A stretch of DNA of 64,000 nt from assembly GCA_036250195.1 (NCBI GenBank), contig JAVHZZ010000012.1, forward strand, positions 89,422,591 through 89,486,590, read 5' to 3'. Of the stretch, positions 27,717 through 44,020 are shown piece by piece. The notes under the pieces were generated by a model that saw nothing but the letters and a program-made list of their open reading frames with translations, did no database searches and was not told the DNA's origin. Position numbers and translations under genes: made by a program. Positions within the stretch are counted from its first letter, which is position 1. Every line of letters begins with the position of its first letter. The DNA comes from Mixophyes australis. Its lineage: Eukaryota; Chordata; Amphibia; Anura; Limnodynastidae.

Positions 27717-30374
27717 CCTAAATCATGAAATGAATCATGATTTCAGTCATGAATCATGAATCATAAATCGGATCATGAATCATGAATTGAATCATAAAAC
27801 ATGAATCGAATCATGAATCATGAATCATGAATCACGAATCGAATCATGAATAATGAATTGAAACATGAATTGAATCATGAATCATGAATTGAATCATGAA
27901 TTATGAATCAAATCATGAATCATGAATCATGAATTGAATCATGAATCATTAATCGAATCATGAATCATGAATTGAATCATGAATCATGAATTGAATCATG
28001 AATTATGAATCAAATCATGAATCATGAATCATGAATTGAATCATGAATCATTAATCGAATCATGAATCATGAATTAAATTGAATCATGATTCATTAATCA
28101 TGAATTGAATCATGAATCATGAATCATGAATCATATCATGAATCATGAATCATTAATTGAATCATGAATCATGAATCGAATCATGAATCATGAATTGAAT
28201 CATGAAACATGAATCGAATCATGAATCGAATCATGAATCATGAATCATGAATCGAATCATGAATCGAATCATGAATCATGAATCATGAATTGATTCCTAA
28301 ATCATGAAATGAATCATGATTTGAGTCATGAATCATGAATCATAAATCGGATCATGAATCATGAATTGAATCATAAAACATGAATCGAATCATGAGTCAT
28401 GAATCGAATCATAAATTGAACCATGAATCATGAATCACGAATCGAATCATGAATAATGAATTGAATAATGAATTGAATCATGAATTGAATCATGAATCAT
28501 GAATTGAATCATGAATTTTGAATCAAATCATGAATCATGAATCATGAATTGAATCATGAATCATTAATCGAATCATGAATCATGAATTAAATTGAATCAT
28601 GATTCATTAATCATGAATTGAATCATGAATCATGAATCAAATCATGAATCATGAATCATTAATTGAATCATGAATCGAATCATGAATCATGAATTGAATC
28701 ATGATTCATGAATCATGAATTGAATCATGAATCACAAATCATGAATCATGAATTGAATCATGAATCATGAATTGAATCATGAATTGAATCATGAATCATG
28801 AATTCAATCATGAATCATGAATTGAATCATGAATCATGAATTGAATCATGAAACATGAATCGAATCATGAACCATGAATCATGAATTGAATCATGAATCA
28901 TGAATCATGAATCATGAATCGAATCATGAATCATGAATCGAATCATGAATCATGAATCGAATCATGAATCGAATCATGAATCATTAATTGAATCATGAAT
29001 CATGAATTGAATCATGAATTGAATCATGAATCATGAATTATGAAATGAATCATGAATCATGAATCGAATAATGAATAATGAATTGAATCATGAATCATGA
29101 ATTGAATCATGAATCATTAATCATGAATCGAATCATGAATCGAATTATTAATCATGAATCGAATCATGAATCGAATCATGAATCATGAATCGAATCATGA
29201 ATCGAATCATGAATCGAATCATGAATCATGAATCGAATCATGAATCGAATCAAGAATCATGAATCATGAATCGAATCATGAATCATGAATCATGAATTGA
29301 TTCCTAAATCATGAAATGAATCATGATTTGAGTCATGAATCATGAATCATAAATCGGATCATGAATCATGAAGTGAATCATAAAACATGAATCGAATCAT
29401 GAATCATGAATCGAATCATAAATTGAATCATGAATCATGAATCACGAATCGAATCATGAATAATGAATTGAATAATGAATTGAATCATGAATTGAATCAT
29501 GAATCATGAATTGAATCATGAATTTTGAATCAAATCATGAATCATGAATCATGAATTGAATCATGAATCATTAATCGAATCATGAATCATGAATTAAATT
29601 GAATCATGATTCATTAATCATGAATTGAATCATGAATCATTAATCATGAATTGAATCATGAATCATGAATCAAATCATGAATCATGAATCATTAATTGAA
29701 TCATGAATCGAATCATGAATCATGAATTGAATCATGATTCATGAATCATGAATTGAATCATGAATCACAAATCATGAATCATGAATTGAATCATGAATCA
29801 TGAATTGAATCATGAATTGAATCATGAATCATGAATTGAATCATGAATCATGAATTGAATCATGAATCATGAATTGAATCATGAAACATGAATCGAATCA
29901 TGAACCATGAATCATGAATTGAATCATGAATCATGAATTATGAAATGAATCATGAATCATGAATCGAATAATGAATAATGAATTGAATCATGAATCATGA
30001 ATTGAATCATGAATCATTAATCATGAATCGAATCATGAATCGAATTATTAATCATGAATCGAATCATGAATCGAATCATGAATCATGAATCGAATCATGA
30101 ATCATGAATCGAATCATGAATCGAATCATGAATCATGAATCGAATCATGAATCGAATCATAAATCATGAATCGAATCATGAATCGAATCATGAATCATGA
30201 ATCGAATCATGAATCGAATAATGAATCGAATCATGAATCATGAATCGAATCATGAATCGAATCAAGAATCATGAATCATGAATCGAATCATGAATCGAAT
30301 AATGAATCGAATCATGAATCAAGAATCGAATCATGAATCGAATCATGAATCATGAATCGAATCATGAATTGAAT
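27717..30374 (+). repeat. Transition units with CCTAAATC headers at 27717, 28296 and 29303
   Basis: Three successive headers, with spacings of 579, 1007 and then 1072 bp to the header at 30375. The first has the TTTCAGTCATG form and the next two have the GATTCCTAAATC...TTTGAGTCA form. The units at 28296 and 29303 are close copies: both contain the unusual ATTTTGAATCAAATC (28511 and 29521), and the CATGATTCATTAATC word occurs in both. Confidence 0.75.
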
Positions 30375-32442
30375 CCTAAATCATGAAATGAATCATGATT
30401 TGAGTAATGAATCATGAATCATAAATCGGATCATGAATCATGAATTGAATCATAAAACATGAATCGAATCATGAATCGAATCATAAATTGAATCATGAAT
30501 CATGAAATGAATCATGAATCATGAATTGAATCATGAATCAATGAACATGAATTGAATCATAAAACATGAATTGAATCATGAATCATGAATCGAATCGTGA
30601 ATCATGAATCGAATCATAAATTGAATCATGAATCAAAACATGAATTATGAATCATTAATTAAATCATGAATCATTAATTAAATCATGAATCATAAATCAT
30701 AAATTGAATCATGAATCATGAATCATGAATCGAATCATGAATCATGAATTGAATCATGAATCGAATCATGAATCATGAATCGAATCATGAATCATGAATC
30801 ATTAATTTAATCATGAATTATGTATTGAATCATGAATTTTATCATGAATCGAATCATGAATCATGAATCATGTATTGAATCATAAATCATGAATCATGAA
30901 TCATGAATTAAAACATGAATTGAATCATGAATCATAAATCGAATCATGAATCATTAATCAAATCATGAATCATTACTTGAATCATGAATTGAATAATAAA
31001 TCATGAATCATGAAATGAATCATGAATTGAATCATGAATCATGAATCGAATCATAAATCATTAATCGAATCATGAATCATGAATTGAATCATGAATCATG
31101 AATTGAATCATGAATCATGAATCGAATCATGAATCATAAATAGAATCATGATTCATGAATCATGAATTGAATCATGATTCATGAATCATGAATCGAATCA
31201 TGAATCAAGAATCATGAATCGAATCATGAATCAAGAATCATGAATCGAATCATGAATCATGAATTGAATCATGAATCGAATCATGAATCATGAATTGAAT
31301 CATGATTCATGAATCATGAATCGAATCATGAATCAAGAATCATGAATCGAATCATGAATCAAGAATCATGAATCGAATCATGAATCATGAATTGAATCAT
31401 GAATCATTAATCGAATAATGAATCATAAATTGAATCATGAATCGAATCATGATTTGAATCATGAATCATTAATCGAATCATGAATTGAATCATGAAATGA
31501 ATCAAGAATCATGAATCATGAATTGAATCATGAATCATAAATCGGATCATGAATCATGAATTGAATCATAAAACATGAATCGAATCATGAAATGAATCAT
31601 GAATCATGAAACATGAATTGAATCATAAAACATGAATCGAATCGTAAATCATGAATCGAGTCATGAATCATGAATTGAATCATGAATCATGAATTGAATC
31701 ATGAATCATGATTCGAATTATGAATCATGATTCGAATCATGAATCATGAATCGAATCATGAATCATGAATCACGAATCGAATCATGAATCACGAATCGAA
31801 TCATGAATCATGAATCGAATCATGAATCATGAATCGAATCATGAATCATGAATTGAATCATGAATTGAATCATGATCCATGAATTGAATCATGAATCATA
31901 AATTGAATCATGAATCATGAATCACGAATCGAATCATGAATCGAATCATGAATCACGAATCGAATCATGAATCGAATCATGAATCATGAATTGAATCATG
32001 AATCATGAATTAAATCATGATCCATGAATTGAATCATGAATTATGAAATGAATCATGAATCATGAATTAAATCATGAATCATGAATTAAATCATGAATCA
32101 TGAATTGAATCATGAATCATGAATTGACTCATGAATCATGAGTCGAATCATGAATCATAAATCATGAATTGAATCATGAATCGAATAATGAATTGAATCA
32201 TGAATCATGAATCATAAATCATGAATCATGAATCGAATCATGAATCGAATCATGAATCATGAATTGAATCATGAATCATGAATTGAATCATGAATCATGA
32301 ATCATGAATCATGAATCATGAATTGAATCATGAATCATGAATTGAATCATGAATCATGAATCATGAATCGAATCATGAATCGAATCATGAATCATGAATC
32401 GAATCATGAATCATGAATCGAATCATGAATCATGAATTGAAT
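30375..32442 (+). repeat. 2-kb family unit, last copy in the window
   Basis: Header CCTAAATC at 30375 followed by TGAGTAA, so the usual TGAGTCA is mutated here. Then CAATGAACATG (about 30540), GAATTTTATC (30834), TTACTTG (30974, the last in the window), one CGTAAATC (about 31640) and CATGATCCATG (31871). Its middle matches 25058-26540. It is the rightmost sequence carrying the left-domain markers. Confidence 0.75.
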
Positions 32443-35400
32443 CCTAAATCATGAAATGAATCATGATTTCAGTCATGAATCATGAATCATAAATCGGATC
32501 ATGAATCATGAATTGAATCATAAAACATGAATCGAATCATGAATCATGAATCGAATCATAAATTGAATCATGAATCATGAATCACGAATCGAATCATGAA
32601 TAATGAATTGAATCATGAATTGAATCATGAATCATGAATTGAATCATGAATTATGAATCAAATCATGAATCATGAATTGAATCATGAATCATTAATCGAA
32701 TCATGAATCATGAATTAAATTGAATCATGATTCATTAATCATGAATTGAATCATGAATCATGAATCATATCATGAATCATGAATCATTAATTGAATCATG
32801 AATCATGAATCAAATCATGAATCATGAATTGAATCATGAAACATGAATCGAATCATGAAACATGAATCGAATCATGAATCGAATCATGAATCATGAATCA
32901 TGAATCATGAATCGAATCACGAATCATGAATCATGAATCGAATCATGAATCATGAATCGAATAATTAATCATGAATCATGAATTGATTCCTAAATCATGA
33001 AATGAATCATGATTTGAGTCATGAATCATGAATCATAAATCGGATCATGAATCATGAATTGAATCATAAAACATGAATCGAATCATGAATCATGAATCGA
33101 ATCATAAATTGAATCATGAATCATGAATCACGAATCGAATCATGAATAATGAATTGAATAATGAATTGAATCATGAATTGAATCATGAATCATGAATTGA
33201 ATCATGAATTATGAATCAAATCATGAATCATGAATCATGAATTGAATCATGAATCATTAATCGAATCATGAATCATGACTTAAATTGAATCATGATTCAT
33301 TAATCATGAATTGAATCATGAATCATGAATCAAATCATGAATCATGAATCATTAATTGAATCATGAATTGAATCATGAATCATGAATTGAATTGAATCAT
33401 GATTCATGAATCATGAATTGAATCATGAATCACAAATCATGAATCATGAATCATGAATCATGAATTGAATCATGAATCATGAATTGAATCATGAATTGAA
33501 TCATGAATCATGAATTGAATCATGAATCATGAATTGAATCATGAATTGAATCATGAATTGAATCATGAATCATGAATTGAACCATGAATCATGAATTGAG
33601 TCATGAATCATGAATTATAAATGAATCATGAATCATGAATTGAATCATGAATCATGAATTATGAATGAATCATGAATCATGAATTGAATCATGAATCTTG
33701 AATCACGAATCGAATCATGAAACATGAATTGAATCATGAAACATGAATCGAATCATGAACCATGAATCATGAATTGAATCATGAATCATGAATCATGAAT
33801 CATGAATCAAATCATGAATCATGAATCGAATCATGAATCATGAATTGAATCATGAATTGAATCATGAATCATGAATTATGAAATGAATCATGAATCATGA
33901 ATCGAATAATGAATAATGAATCGAATCATGAATCATGAATCGAATCATGAATCATGAATCGAATCATGAATCGAAGTATTAATTATGAATCGAATCATGA
34001 ATCATGAATCGAATCATGAATCGAATCATGAATCGAATCATGAATCGAATCAAGAATCATGAATCATGAATCGAATCATGAATCGAATAATGAATCGAAT
34101 CATGAATCAAGAATCGAATCATGAATCATGAATCATGAATCGAATCATGAATCATGAATCGAATCATGAATTGAATCCTAAATCATGAAATGAATCATGA
34201 TTTGAGTCATGAATCATGAATCATAAATCGGATCATGAATCATGAATTGAATCATAAAACATGAATCGAATCATGAATCATGAATCGAATCATAAATTGA
34301 ATCATGAATCAATGAACATGAATTGAATCATAAAACATGAATTGAATCATGAATCATGAATCAAAACATGAATTATGAATCATTAATTAAATCATGAATC
34401 ATTAATTAAATCATGAATCATGAATCATGAATTGAATCATGAATCAAAACATGAATTATGAATCATTAATTAAATCATGAATCATTAATTAAATCATGAA
34501 TCATGAATCATGAATTGAATCATGAATTGAATCATGAATCATGAATCATGAATTTAATCATGAAACATGAATTGAATAATGAATCATGAATTGAATCATG
34601 AATTATGAATTGAATCATGAATCGAATCATGAATCAAATCATGAATCATAAATTGAATCATGAATTGAATCATGAATCATGAATTGAGTCATGAATCATG
34701 AATTATAAATGAATCATGAATCATGAATTGAATCATGAATCATGAATTATGAATGAATCATGAATCATGAATTGAATCATGAATCTTGAATCACGAATCG
34801 AATCATGAAACATGAATTGAATCATGAATCATGAATCATGAATTGAATCATGAATCGAATTATGAACCATGAATCATGAATTAAATCATGAATCATGAAT
34901 CATGAATCATGAATTGAATCATGAATCATGAATCGAATCATGAATCATGAATCGAATCATGAATCATGAATCATGAATCGAATCATGAATCATGAATCGA
35001 ATCATGAATCATGAATCATTAATTGAATCATGAATTGAATCATGAATCATGAAATGAATCATGAATCATAAATTGAATCATGAATCATGAATCATGAACC
35101 ATGAATTGAATCATGAATTATGAAATGAATCATGAATCATGAATTAAATCATGAATCATGAATTAAATCATGAATCATGAATTGAATCATGAATCATGAA
35201 TCATGAATTGACTCATGAATCATGAGTCGAATCATGAATCATAAATCATGAATTGAATCATGAATCGAATAATGAATAATGAATTGAATCATGAATCATG
35301 AATTAAATCATGAATCATGAATTAAATCATGAATCATGAATTGAATCATGAATCATGAATCATGAATTGACTCATGAATCATGAGTCGAATCATGAATCA

Positions 35401-36630
35401 TAAATCATGAATTGAATCATGAATCGAATAATGAATAATGAATTGAATCATGAATCATGAATCATAAATCATGAATCATGAATCGAATCATGAATTATGA
35501 ATCGAATTATGAATCATGAATTTAATCATGAATCATGAATTGAATCATGAATCATGAATCATGAATTGAATCATGAATCATGAATTGAATCATGAATCAT
35601 GAATCATGAATTGAATCATGAATCATGAATCGAATCATGAATCATGAATCGAATCATGAATCATGAATCATGAATTGAATCCTAAATCATGAAATGAATC
35701 ATGATTTCAGTCATGAATCATGAATCATAAATCGGATCATGAATCATGAATTGAATCATAAAACATGAATCGAATCATGAATCATGAATCGAATCATAAA
35801 TTGAATCATGAATCATGAATCACGAATCGAATCATGAATAATGAATCATGAATCATGAATTGAATTGAATCATGATTCATGAATCATGAATTGAATCATG
35901 AATCACAAATCATGAATCATGAATCATGAATCATGAATTGAATCATGAATCATGAATTGAATCATGAATTGAATCATGAATCATGAATTGAATCATGAAT
36001 CATGAATTGAATCATGAATCATGAATTGAATCATGAAACATGAATCGAATCATGAACCATGAATCATGAATTGAATCATGAATCATGAATCATGAATCAT
36101 GAATCGAATCATGAATCATGAATCGAATCATGAATCGAATCATGAATCATTAATTGAATCATGAATCATGAATTGAATCATGAATTGAATCATGAATCAT
36201 GAATTATGAAATGAATCATGAATCATGAATCAAATAATGAATAATGAATTGAATCATGAATCATGAATTGAATCATGAATCATTAATCATGAATCGAATC
36301 ATGAATCGAATTATTAATCATGAATCGAATCATGAATCATGAATCGAATCATGAATCATGAATCGAATCATGAATCGAAGTATTAATCATGAATCAAATC
36401 ATGAATCAAATCATGAATCATGAATCGAATCATGAATCGAATCATGAATCGAATCAAGAATCATGAATCGAATCATGAATCATGAATCAAATCATGAATC
36501 GAATAATGAATCGAATCATGAATCAAGAATCGAATCATGAATCATGAATCATGAATCGAATCATGAATCATGAATCGAATCATGAATCATGAATCGAATC
36601 ATGAATCATGAATCGAATCATGAATTGAAT
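32443..36630 (+). repeat. Right-domain units preceding the first full higher-order repeat
   Basis: Headers at 32443 (TTTCAG form), 32989 (GATTCC, TTTGAG form), 34177 (TTTGAG form) and 35681 (TTTCAG form). The order and spacings of the later headers resemble parts of the 7.4-kb repeat that follows. The marker GAAGTATTAA first appears here (about 33975, then 36378) and is confined to the right domain. Confidence 0.75.
35126..35460 (+). repeat. 159-bp local tandem duplication
   Basis: GACTCATGAATCATGAG at 35210 and 35369, and GAATAATGAATAATG at 35267 and 35426, are exactly 159 bp apart. The flanking words suggest copies at about 35126-35284 and 35285-35443. Elsewhere in the right domain this segment is single, so the duplication is private to this place. 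Confidence 0.85.
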
Positions 36631-39600
36631 CCTAAATCATGAAATGAATCATGATTTGAGTCATGAATCATGAATCATAAATCGGATCATGAATCATGAA
36701 TTGAATCATAAAACATGAATCGAATCGTGAATCATGAATCGAATCATAAATTGAATCATGAATCATGAAATGAATCATGAATTGAATCATGAATCAATGA
36801 ACATGAATTGAATCATAAAACATGAATTGAATCATGAATCATGAATCGAATCGTGAATCATGAATCGAATCATAAATTGAATCATGAATCAAAACATGAA
36901 CTATGAATCATTAATTAAATCATGAATCATTAATTAAATCATGAATCATGAATCATGAATTGAATCATGAATCAAAACATGAATTATGAATCATTAATTA
37001 AATCATGAATCATTAATTAAATCATGAATCATGAATCATGAATTGAATCATGAATTGAATCATGAATCATGAATCATGAATTTAATCATGAATCATAAAT
37101 TGAATCATGAATTATGAATTGAATCATGAATCGAATCATGAATCGAATCATGAATCGAATCATGAATCATAAATTGAATCATGAATTGAATCATGAATCA
37201 TGAATTGAGTCATGAATCATGAATTATGAATGAATCATGAATCATGAATTGAATCATGAATCATGAATTATGAATGAATCATGAATCATGAATTGAATCA
37301 TGAATCTTGAATCACGAATCGAATCATGAATAATGAATTGAATCATGAATTGAATCATGAATCATGAATTGAATCATGAATCATGAATTGAATCATGAAT
37401 CGAATTATGAACCATGAATCATGAATTAAATCATGAATCCTGAATCATGAATTGAATCATGAATCATGAATCGAATCATGAATCATGAATCGAATCATGA
37501 ATCGAATCATGAATCATGAATCATTAATTGAATCATGAATCGAATCATGAATCATGAATTGAATCATGAATCATGAATTGAATCATGAATCATGAATCAT
37601 GAATCATGAATTGAATCATGAATCATGAATTGAATCATGAATCATGAATTGAATCATGAATCATGAATCATGAATCGAATCATGAATCGAATCATGAATC
37701 ATGAATCGAATCATGAATCATGAATCGAATCATGAATCATGAATTGAATCCTAAATCATGAAATGAATCATGATTTCAGTCATGAATCATGAATCATAAA
37801 TCGGATCATGAGTCATGAATTGAATCATAAAACATGAATCGAATCATGAATCATGAATCGAATCATAAATTGAATCATGAATCATGAATCACGAATCGAA
37901 TCATGAATAATGAATTGAATCATGAATTGAATCATGAATCATGAATTGAATCATGAATTATGAATCAAATCATGAATCATGAATTGAATCATGAATCATT
38001 AATCGAATCATGAATCATGAATTAAATTGAATCATGATTCATTAATCATGAATTGAATCATGAATCATATCATGAATCATGAATCATTAATTGAATCATG
38101 AATCATGAATCAAATCATGAATCATGAATTGAATCATGAAACATGAATCGAATCATGAATCGAATCATGAATCATGAATCATGAATCATGAATCGAATCA
38201 CGAATCATGAATCGAATCATGAATCATGAATCGAATAATTAATCATGAATCATGAATTGATTCCTAAATCATGAAATGAATCATGATTTGAGTCATGAAT
38301 CATGAATCATAAATCGGATCATGAATCATGAATTGAATCATAAAACATGAATCGAATCATGAATCATGAATCGAATCATAAATTGAATCATGAATCATGA
38401 ATCACGAATCGAATCATGAATAATGAATTGAATAATGAATTGAATCATGAATTGAATCATGAATCATGAATTGAATCATGAATTATGAATCAAATCATGA
38501 ATCATGAATCATGAATTGAATCATGAATCATTAATCGAATCATGAATCATGACTTAAATTGAATCATGATTCATTAATCATGAATTGAATCATGAATCAT
38601 GAATCAAATCATGAATCATGAATCATTAATTGAATCATGAATCGAATCATGAATCATGAATTGAATTGAATCATGATTCATGAATCATGAATTGAATCAT
38701 GAATCACAAATCATGAATCATGAATCATGAATCATGAATTGAATCATGAATCATGAATTGAATCATGAATTGAATCATGAATCATGAATTGAATCATGAA
38801 TCATGAATTGAATCATGAAACATGAATCGAATCATGAACCATGAATCATGAATTGAATCATGAATCATGAATCATGAATCAAATCATGAATCATGAATCG
38901 AATCATGAATCATGAATCGAATCATGAATCGAATCATGAATCATTAATTGAATCATGAATCATGAATTGAATCATGAATTGAATCATGAATCATGAATTA
39001 TGAAATGAATCATGAATCATTAATCGAATAATGAATAATGAATTGAATCATGAATCATGAATTGAATCATGAATCATTAATCATGAATCGAATCATGAAT
39101 CGAATTATTAATCATGAATCGAATCATGAATCATGAATCGAATCATGAATCGAAGTATTAATCATGAATCGAATCATGAATCATGAATCGAATCATGAAT
39201 CGAATCATGAATCGAATCAAGAATCATGAATCATGAATCGAATCATGAATCGAATAATGAATCGAATCATGAATCAAGAATCGAATCATGAATCATGAAT
39301 CATGAATCGAATCATGAATCATGAATCGAATCATGAATTGAATCCTAAATCATGAAATGAATCATGATTTGAGTCATGAATCATAAATCGGATCATGAAT
39401 CATGAATTGAATCATAAAACATGAATCGAATCATGAATCATGAATCGAATCATAAATTGAATCATGAATCATGAAATGAATCATGAAATGAATCATGAAT
39501 CATGAATTGAATCATGAATCAATGAACATGAATTGAATCATAAAACATGAATTGAATCATGAATCATGAATCGAATCGTGAATCATGAATCGAATCATAA

Positions 39601-42600
39601 ATTGAATCATGAATCAAAACATGAATTATGAATCATTAATTAAATCATGAATCATTAATTAAATCATGAATCATGAATCATGAATTGAATCATGAATCAA
39701 AACATGAATTATGAATCATTAATTAAATCATGAATCATTAATTAAATCATGAATCATGAATCATGAATTGAATCATGAATTGAATCATGAATCATGAATC
39801 ATGAATTTAATCATGAAACATGAATTGAATAATGAATCATGAATTGAATCATGAATTATGAATTGAATCATGAATCGAATCATGAATCAAATCATGAATC
39901 ATAAATTGAATCATGAATTGAATCATGAATCATGAATTGAGTCATGAATCATGAATTATGAATGAATCATGAATCATGAATTGAATCATGAATCATGAAT
40001 TATGAATGAATCATGAATCATGAATTGAATCATGAATCTTGAATCACGAATCGAATCATGAATCATGAATTGAATCATGAATCATGAATCATGAATTGAA
40101 TCATGAATCGAATTATGAACCATGAATCATGAATTAAATCATGAATCATGAATCATGAATCATGAATTGAATCATGAATCATGAATCGAATCATGAATCA
40201 TGAATCGAATCATGAATCATGAATCATGAATCGAATCATGAATCATGAATTGAATCATGAATCATGAATCATTAATTGAATCATGAATTGAATCATGAAT
40301 CATGAAATGAATCATGAATCATAAATTGAATCATGAATCATGAATCATGAATCATGAACCATGAATTGAATCATGAATTATGAAATGAATCATGAATCAT
40401 GAATTAAATCATGAATCATGAATTAAATCATGAATCATGAATTGAATCATGAATCATGAATCATGAATTGACTCATGAATCATGAGTCGAATCATGAATC
40501 ATAAATCATGAATTGAATCATGAATCGAATAATGAATAATGAATTGAATCATGAATCATGAATCGAATCATGAATTATGAATCGAATTATGAATCATGAA
40601 TTGAATCATGAATCATGAATTGAATCATGAATCATGAATCATGAATCATGAATCATGAATCATGAATTGAATCATGAATCATGAATTAAATCATGAATCA
40701 TGAATCATGAATTGAATCATGAATCGAATCATGAATCATGAATCATGAATTGAATCCTAAATCATGAAATGAATCATGATTTCAGTCATGAATCATGAAT
40801 CATAAATCGGATCATGAATCATGAATTGAATCATAAAACATGAATCGAATCATGAATCATGAATCGAATCATAAATTGAATCATGAATCACGAATCGAAT
40901 CATGAATAATGAATCATGAATCATGAATTGAATTGATTCATGATTCATGAATCATGAATTGAATCATGAATCACAAATCATGAATCATGAATCATGAATC
41001 ATGAATTGAATCATGAATCATGAATTGAATCATGAATTGAATCATGAATCATGAATTGAATCATGAATCATGAATTGAATAATGAATCATGAATTGAATC
41101 ATGAATCATGAATTGAATCATGAAACATGAATCGAATCATGAACCATGAATCATGAATTGAATCATGAATCATGAATCGAATCATGAATCGAATCATGAA
41201 TCATGAATCGAATCATGAATCATTAATTGAATCATGAATCATGAATTGAATCATGAATTGAATCATGAATCATGAATTATGAAATGAATCATGAATCATG
41301 AATCGAATAATGAATAATGAATTGAATCATGAATCATGAATTGAATCATGAATCATTAATCATGAATCGAATCATGAATCGAATTATTAATCATGAATCG
41401 AATCATGAATCATGAATCGAATCATGAATCATGAATCGAATCATGAATCGAAGTATTAATCATGAATCGAATCATGAATCATGAATCGAATCATGAATCG
41501 AATCATGAATCGAATCATGAATCGAATCAAGAATCATGAATCATGAATCGAATCATGAATCGAATCATGAATCGAATAATGAATCGAATCATGAATCAAG
41601 AATCGAATCATGAATCATGAATCATGAATCGAATCATGAATCATGAATCGAATCATGAATTGAATCCTAAATCATGAAATGAATCATGATTTGAGTCATG
41701 AATCATGAATCATAAATCGGATCATGAATCATGAATTGAATCATAAAACATGAATCGAATCATGAATCATGAATCGAATCATAAATTGAATCATGAATCA
41801 TGAAATGAATCATGAAATGAATCATGAATCATGAATTGAATCATAAAACATGAATTGAATCATGAATCATGAATCGAATCGTGAATCATGAATCGAATCA
41901 TAAATTGAATCATGAATCAAAACATGAATTATGAATCATTAATTAAATCATGAATCATTAATTAAATCATGAATCATGAATCATGAATTGAATCATGAAT
42001 CAAAACATGAATTATGAATCATTAATTAAATCATGAATCATTAATTAAATCATGAATCATGAATCATGAATTGAATCATGAATTGAATCATGAATCATGA
42101 ATCATGAATTTAATCATGAAACATGAATTGAATAATGAATCATGAATTGAATCATGAATTATGAATTGAATCATGAATCGAATCATGAATCAAATCATGA
42201 ATCATAAATTGAATCATGAATTGAATCATGAATCATGAATTGAGTCATGAATCATGAATTATGAATGAATCATGAATCATGAATTGAATCATGAATCATG
42301 AATTATGAATGAATCATGAATCATGAATTGAATCATGAATCTTGAATCACGAATCGAATCATGAATCATGAATTGAATCATGAATCATGAATCATGAATC
42401 ATGAATTAAATCATGAATCATGAATCATGAATCATGAATTGAATCATGAATCATGAATCGAATCATGAATCATGAATCGAATCATGAATCATGAATCATG
42501 AATCGAATCATGAATCATGAATCGAATCATGAATCATGAATCATTAATTGAATCATGAATTGAATCATGAATCATGAAATGAATCATGAATCATAAATTG

Positions 42601-44020
42601 AATCATGAATCATGAATCATGAATCATGAACCATGAATTGAATCATGAATTATGAAATGAATCATGAATCATGAATTAAATCATGAATCATGAATTAAAT
42701 CATGAATCATGAATTGAATCATGAATCATGAATCATGAATTGACTCATGAATCATGAGTCGAATCATGAATCATAAATCATGAATTGAATCATGAATCGA
42801 ATAATGAATAATGAATTGAATCATGAATCATGAATCATAAATCATGAATCATGAATCGAATCATGAATTATGAATCGAATTATGAATCATGAATTGAATC
42901 ATGAATCATGAATTGAATCATGAATCATGAATCATGAATCATGAATTGAATCATGAATCATGAATTAAATCATGAATCATGAATCATGAATTGAATCATG
43001 AATCGAATCATGAATCATGAATCATGAATTGAATCCTAAATCATGAAATGAATCATGATTTCAGTCATGAATCATGAATCATAAATCGGATCATGAATCA
43101 TGAATTGAATCATAAAACATGAATCGAATCATGAATCATGAATCGAATCATAAATTGAATCATGAATCATGAATCACGAATCGAATCATGAATAATGAAT
43201 CATGAATCATGAATTGAATTGATTCATGATTCATGAATCATGAATTGAATCATGAATCACAAATCATGAATCATGAATCATGAATTGAATCATGAATCAT
43301 GAATTGAATCATGAATTGAATCATGAATCATGAATTAAATCATGAATCATGAATTGAATCATGAATCATGAATTGAATCATGAATCATGAATTGAATCAT
43401 GAATTGAATCATGAATCATGAATTGAATCATGAATCATGAATTGAATCATGAATCATGAATTGAATCATGAAACATGAATCGAATCATGAACCATGAATC
43501 ATGAATTGAATCATGAATCATGAATCATGAATCGAATCATGAATCGAATCATGAATCATGAATCGAATCATGAATCGAATCATGAATCATTAATTGAATC
43601 ATGAATCATGAATTGAATCATGAATTGAATCATGAATCATGAATTATGAAATGAATCATGAATCATGAATCGAATAATGAATAATGAATTGAATCATGAA
43701 TCATGAATTGAATCATGAATCATTAATCATGAATCGAATCATGAATCGAATTATTAATCATGAATCGAATCATGAATCATGAATCGAATCATGAATCATG
43801 AATCGAATCATGAATCGAAGTATTAATCATGAATCGAATCATGAATCGAATCATGAATCGAATCAAGAATCATGAATCATGAATTGAATCATGAATCATG
43901 AATCGAATCATGAATCGAATAATGAATCGAATCATGAATCAAGAATCGAATCATGAATCATGAATCGAATCATGAATCATGAATCGAATCATGAATCATG
44001 AATCGAATCATGAATTGAAT
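36631..44020 (+). repeat. Higher-order repeat unit 1 (7390 bp)
   Basis: The unit opens with CCTAAATC...TGAGTCA followed by GAATCGTGAATC, a combination seen only at 36631, 44021, 45085, 53012, 60378 and 63595. Internal headers: 37750 (TTTCAG), 38263 (GATTCC, TTTGAG), 39344 (TTTGAG), 40756 (TTTCAG), 41666 (TTTGAG), 43035 (TTTCAG). The same order of seven header types recurs in the unit at 45085, with offsets of 8454 at the start, 8487 from 37750 to 39344, 8501 at 40756, 8494 at 41666 and 8627 at 43035. Other markers: TGAACTATG at 36897 and GAAGTATTAA at about 39143, 41450 and 43817. Confidence 0.85.
36911..37020 (+). repeat. TTAATTAA cluster (representative of the right domain)
   Basis: Four TTAATTAA palindromes (PacI recognition sequence) lie in 110 bp as two close pairs, the second pair preceded by CAAAACATGAATTATG. 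The same 110-bp layout recurs at 34383-34492, 39636-39745, 41939-42048, 45365-45474, 48130-48239, 50433-50542, 53292-53401, 54645-54754, 56982-57091, 60658-60767, 62011-62120 and 63875-63984. In units led by TGAACTATG the first pair follows that marker by 14 bp. In the left domain only single sites or single pairs occur, for example near 37, 158-178 and 12121. Confidence 0.85.
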
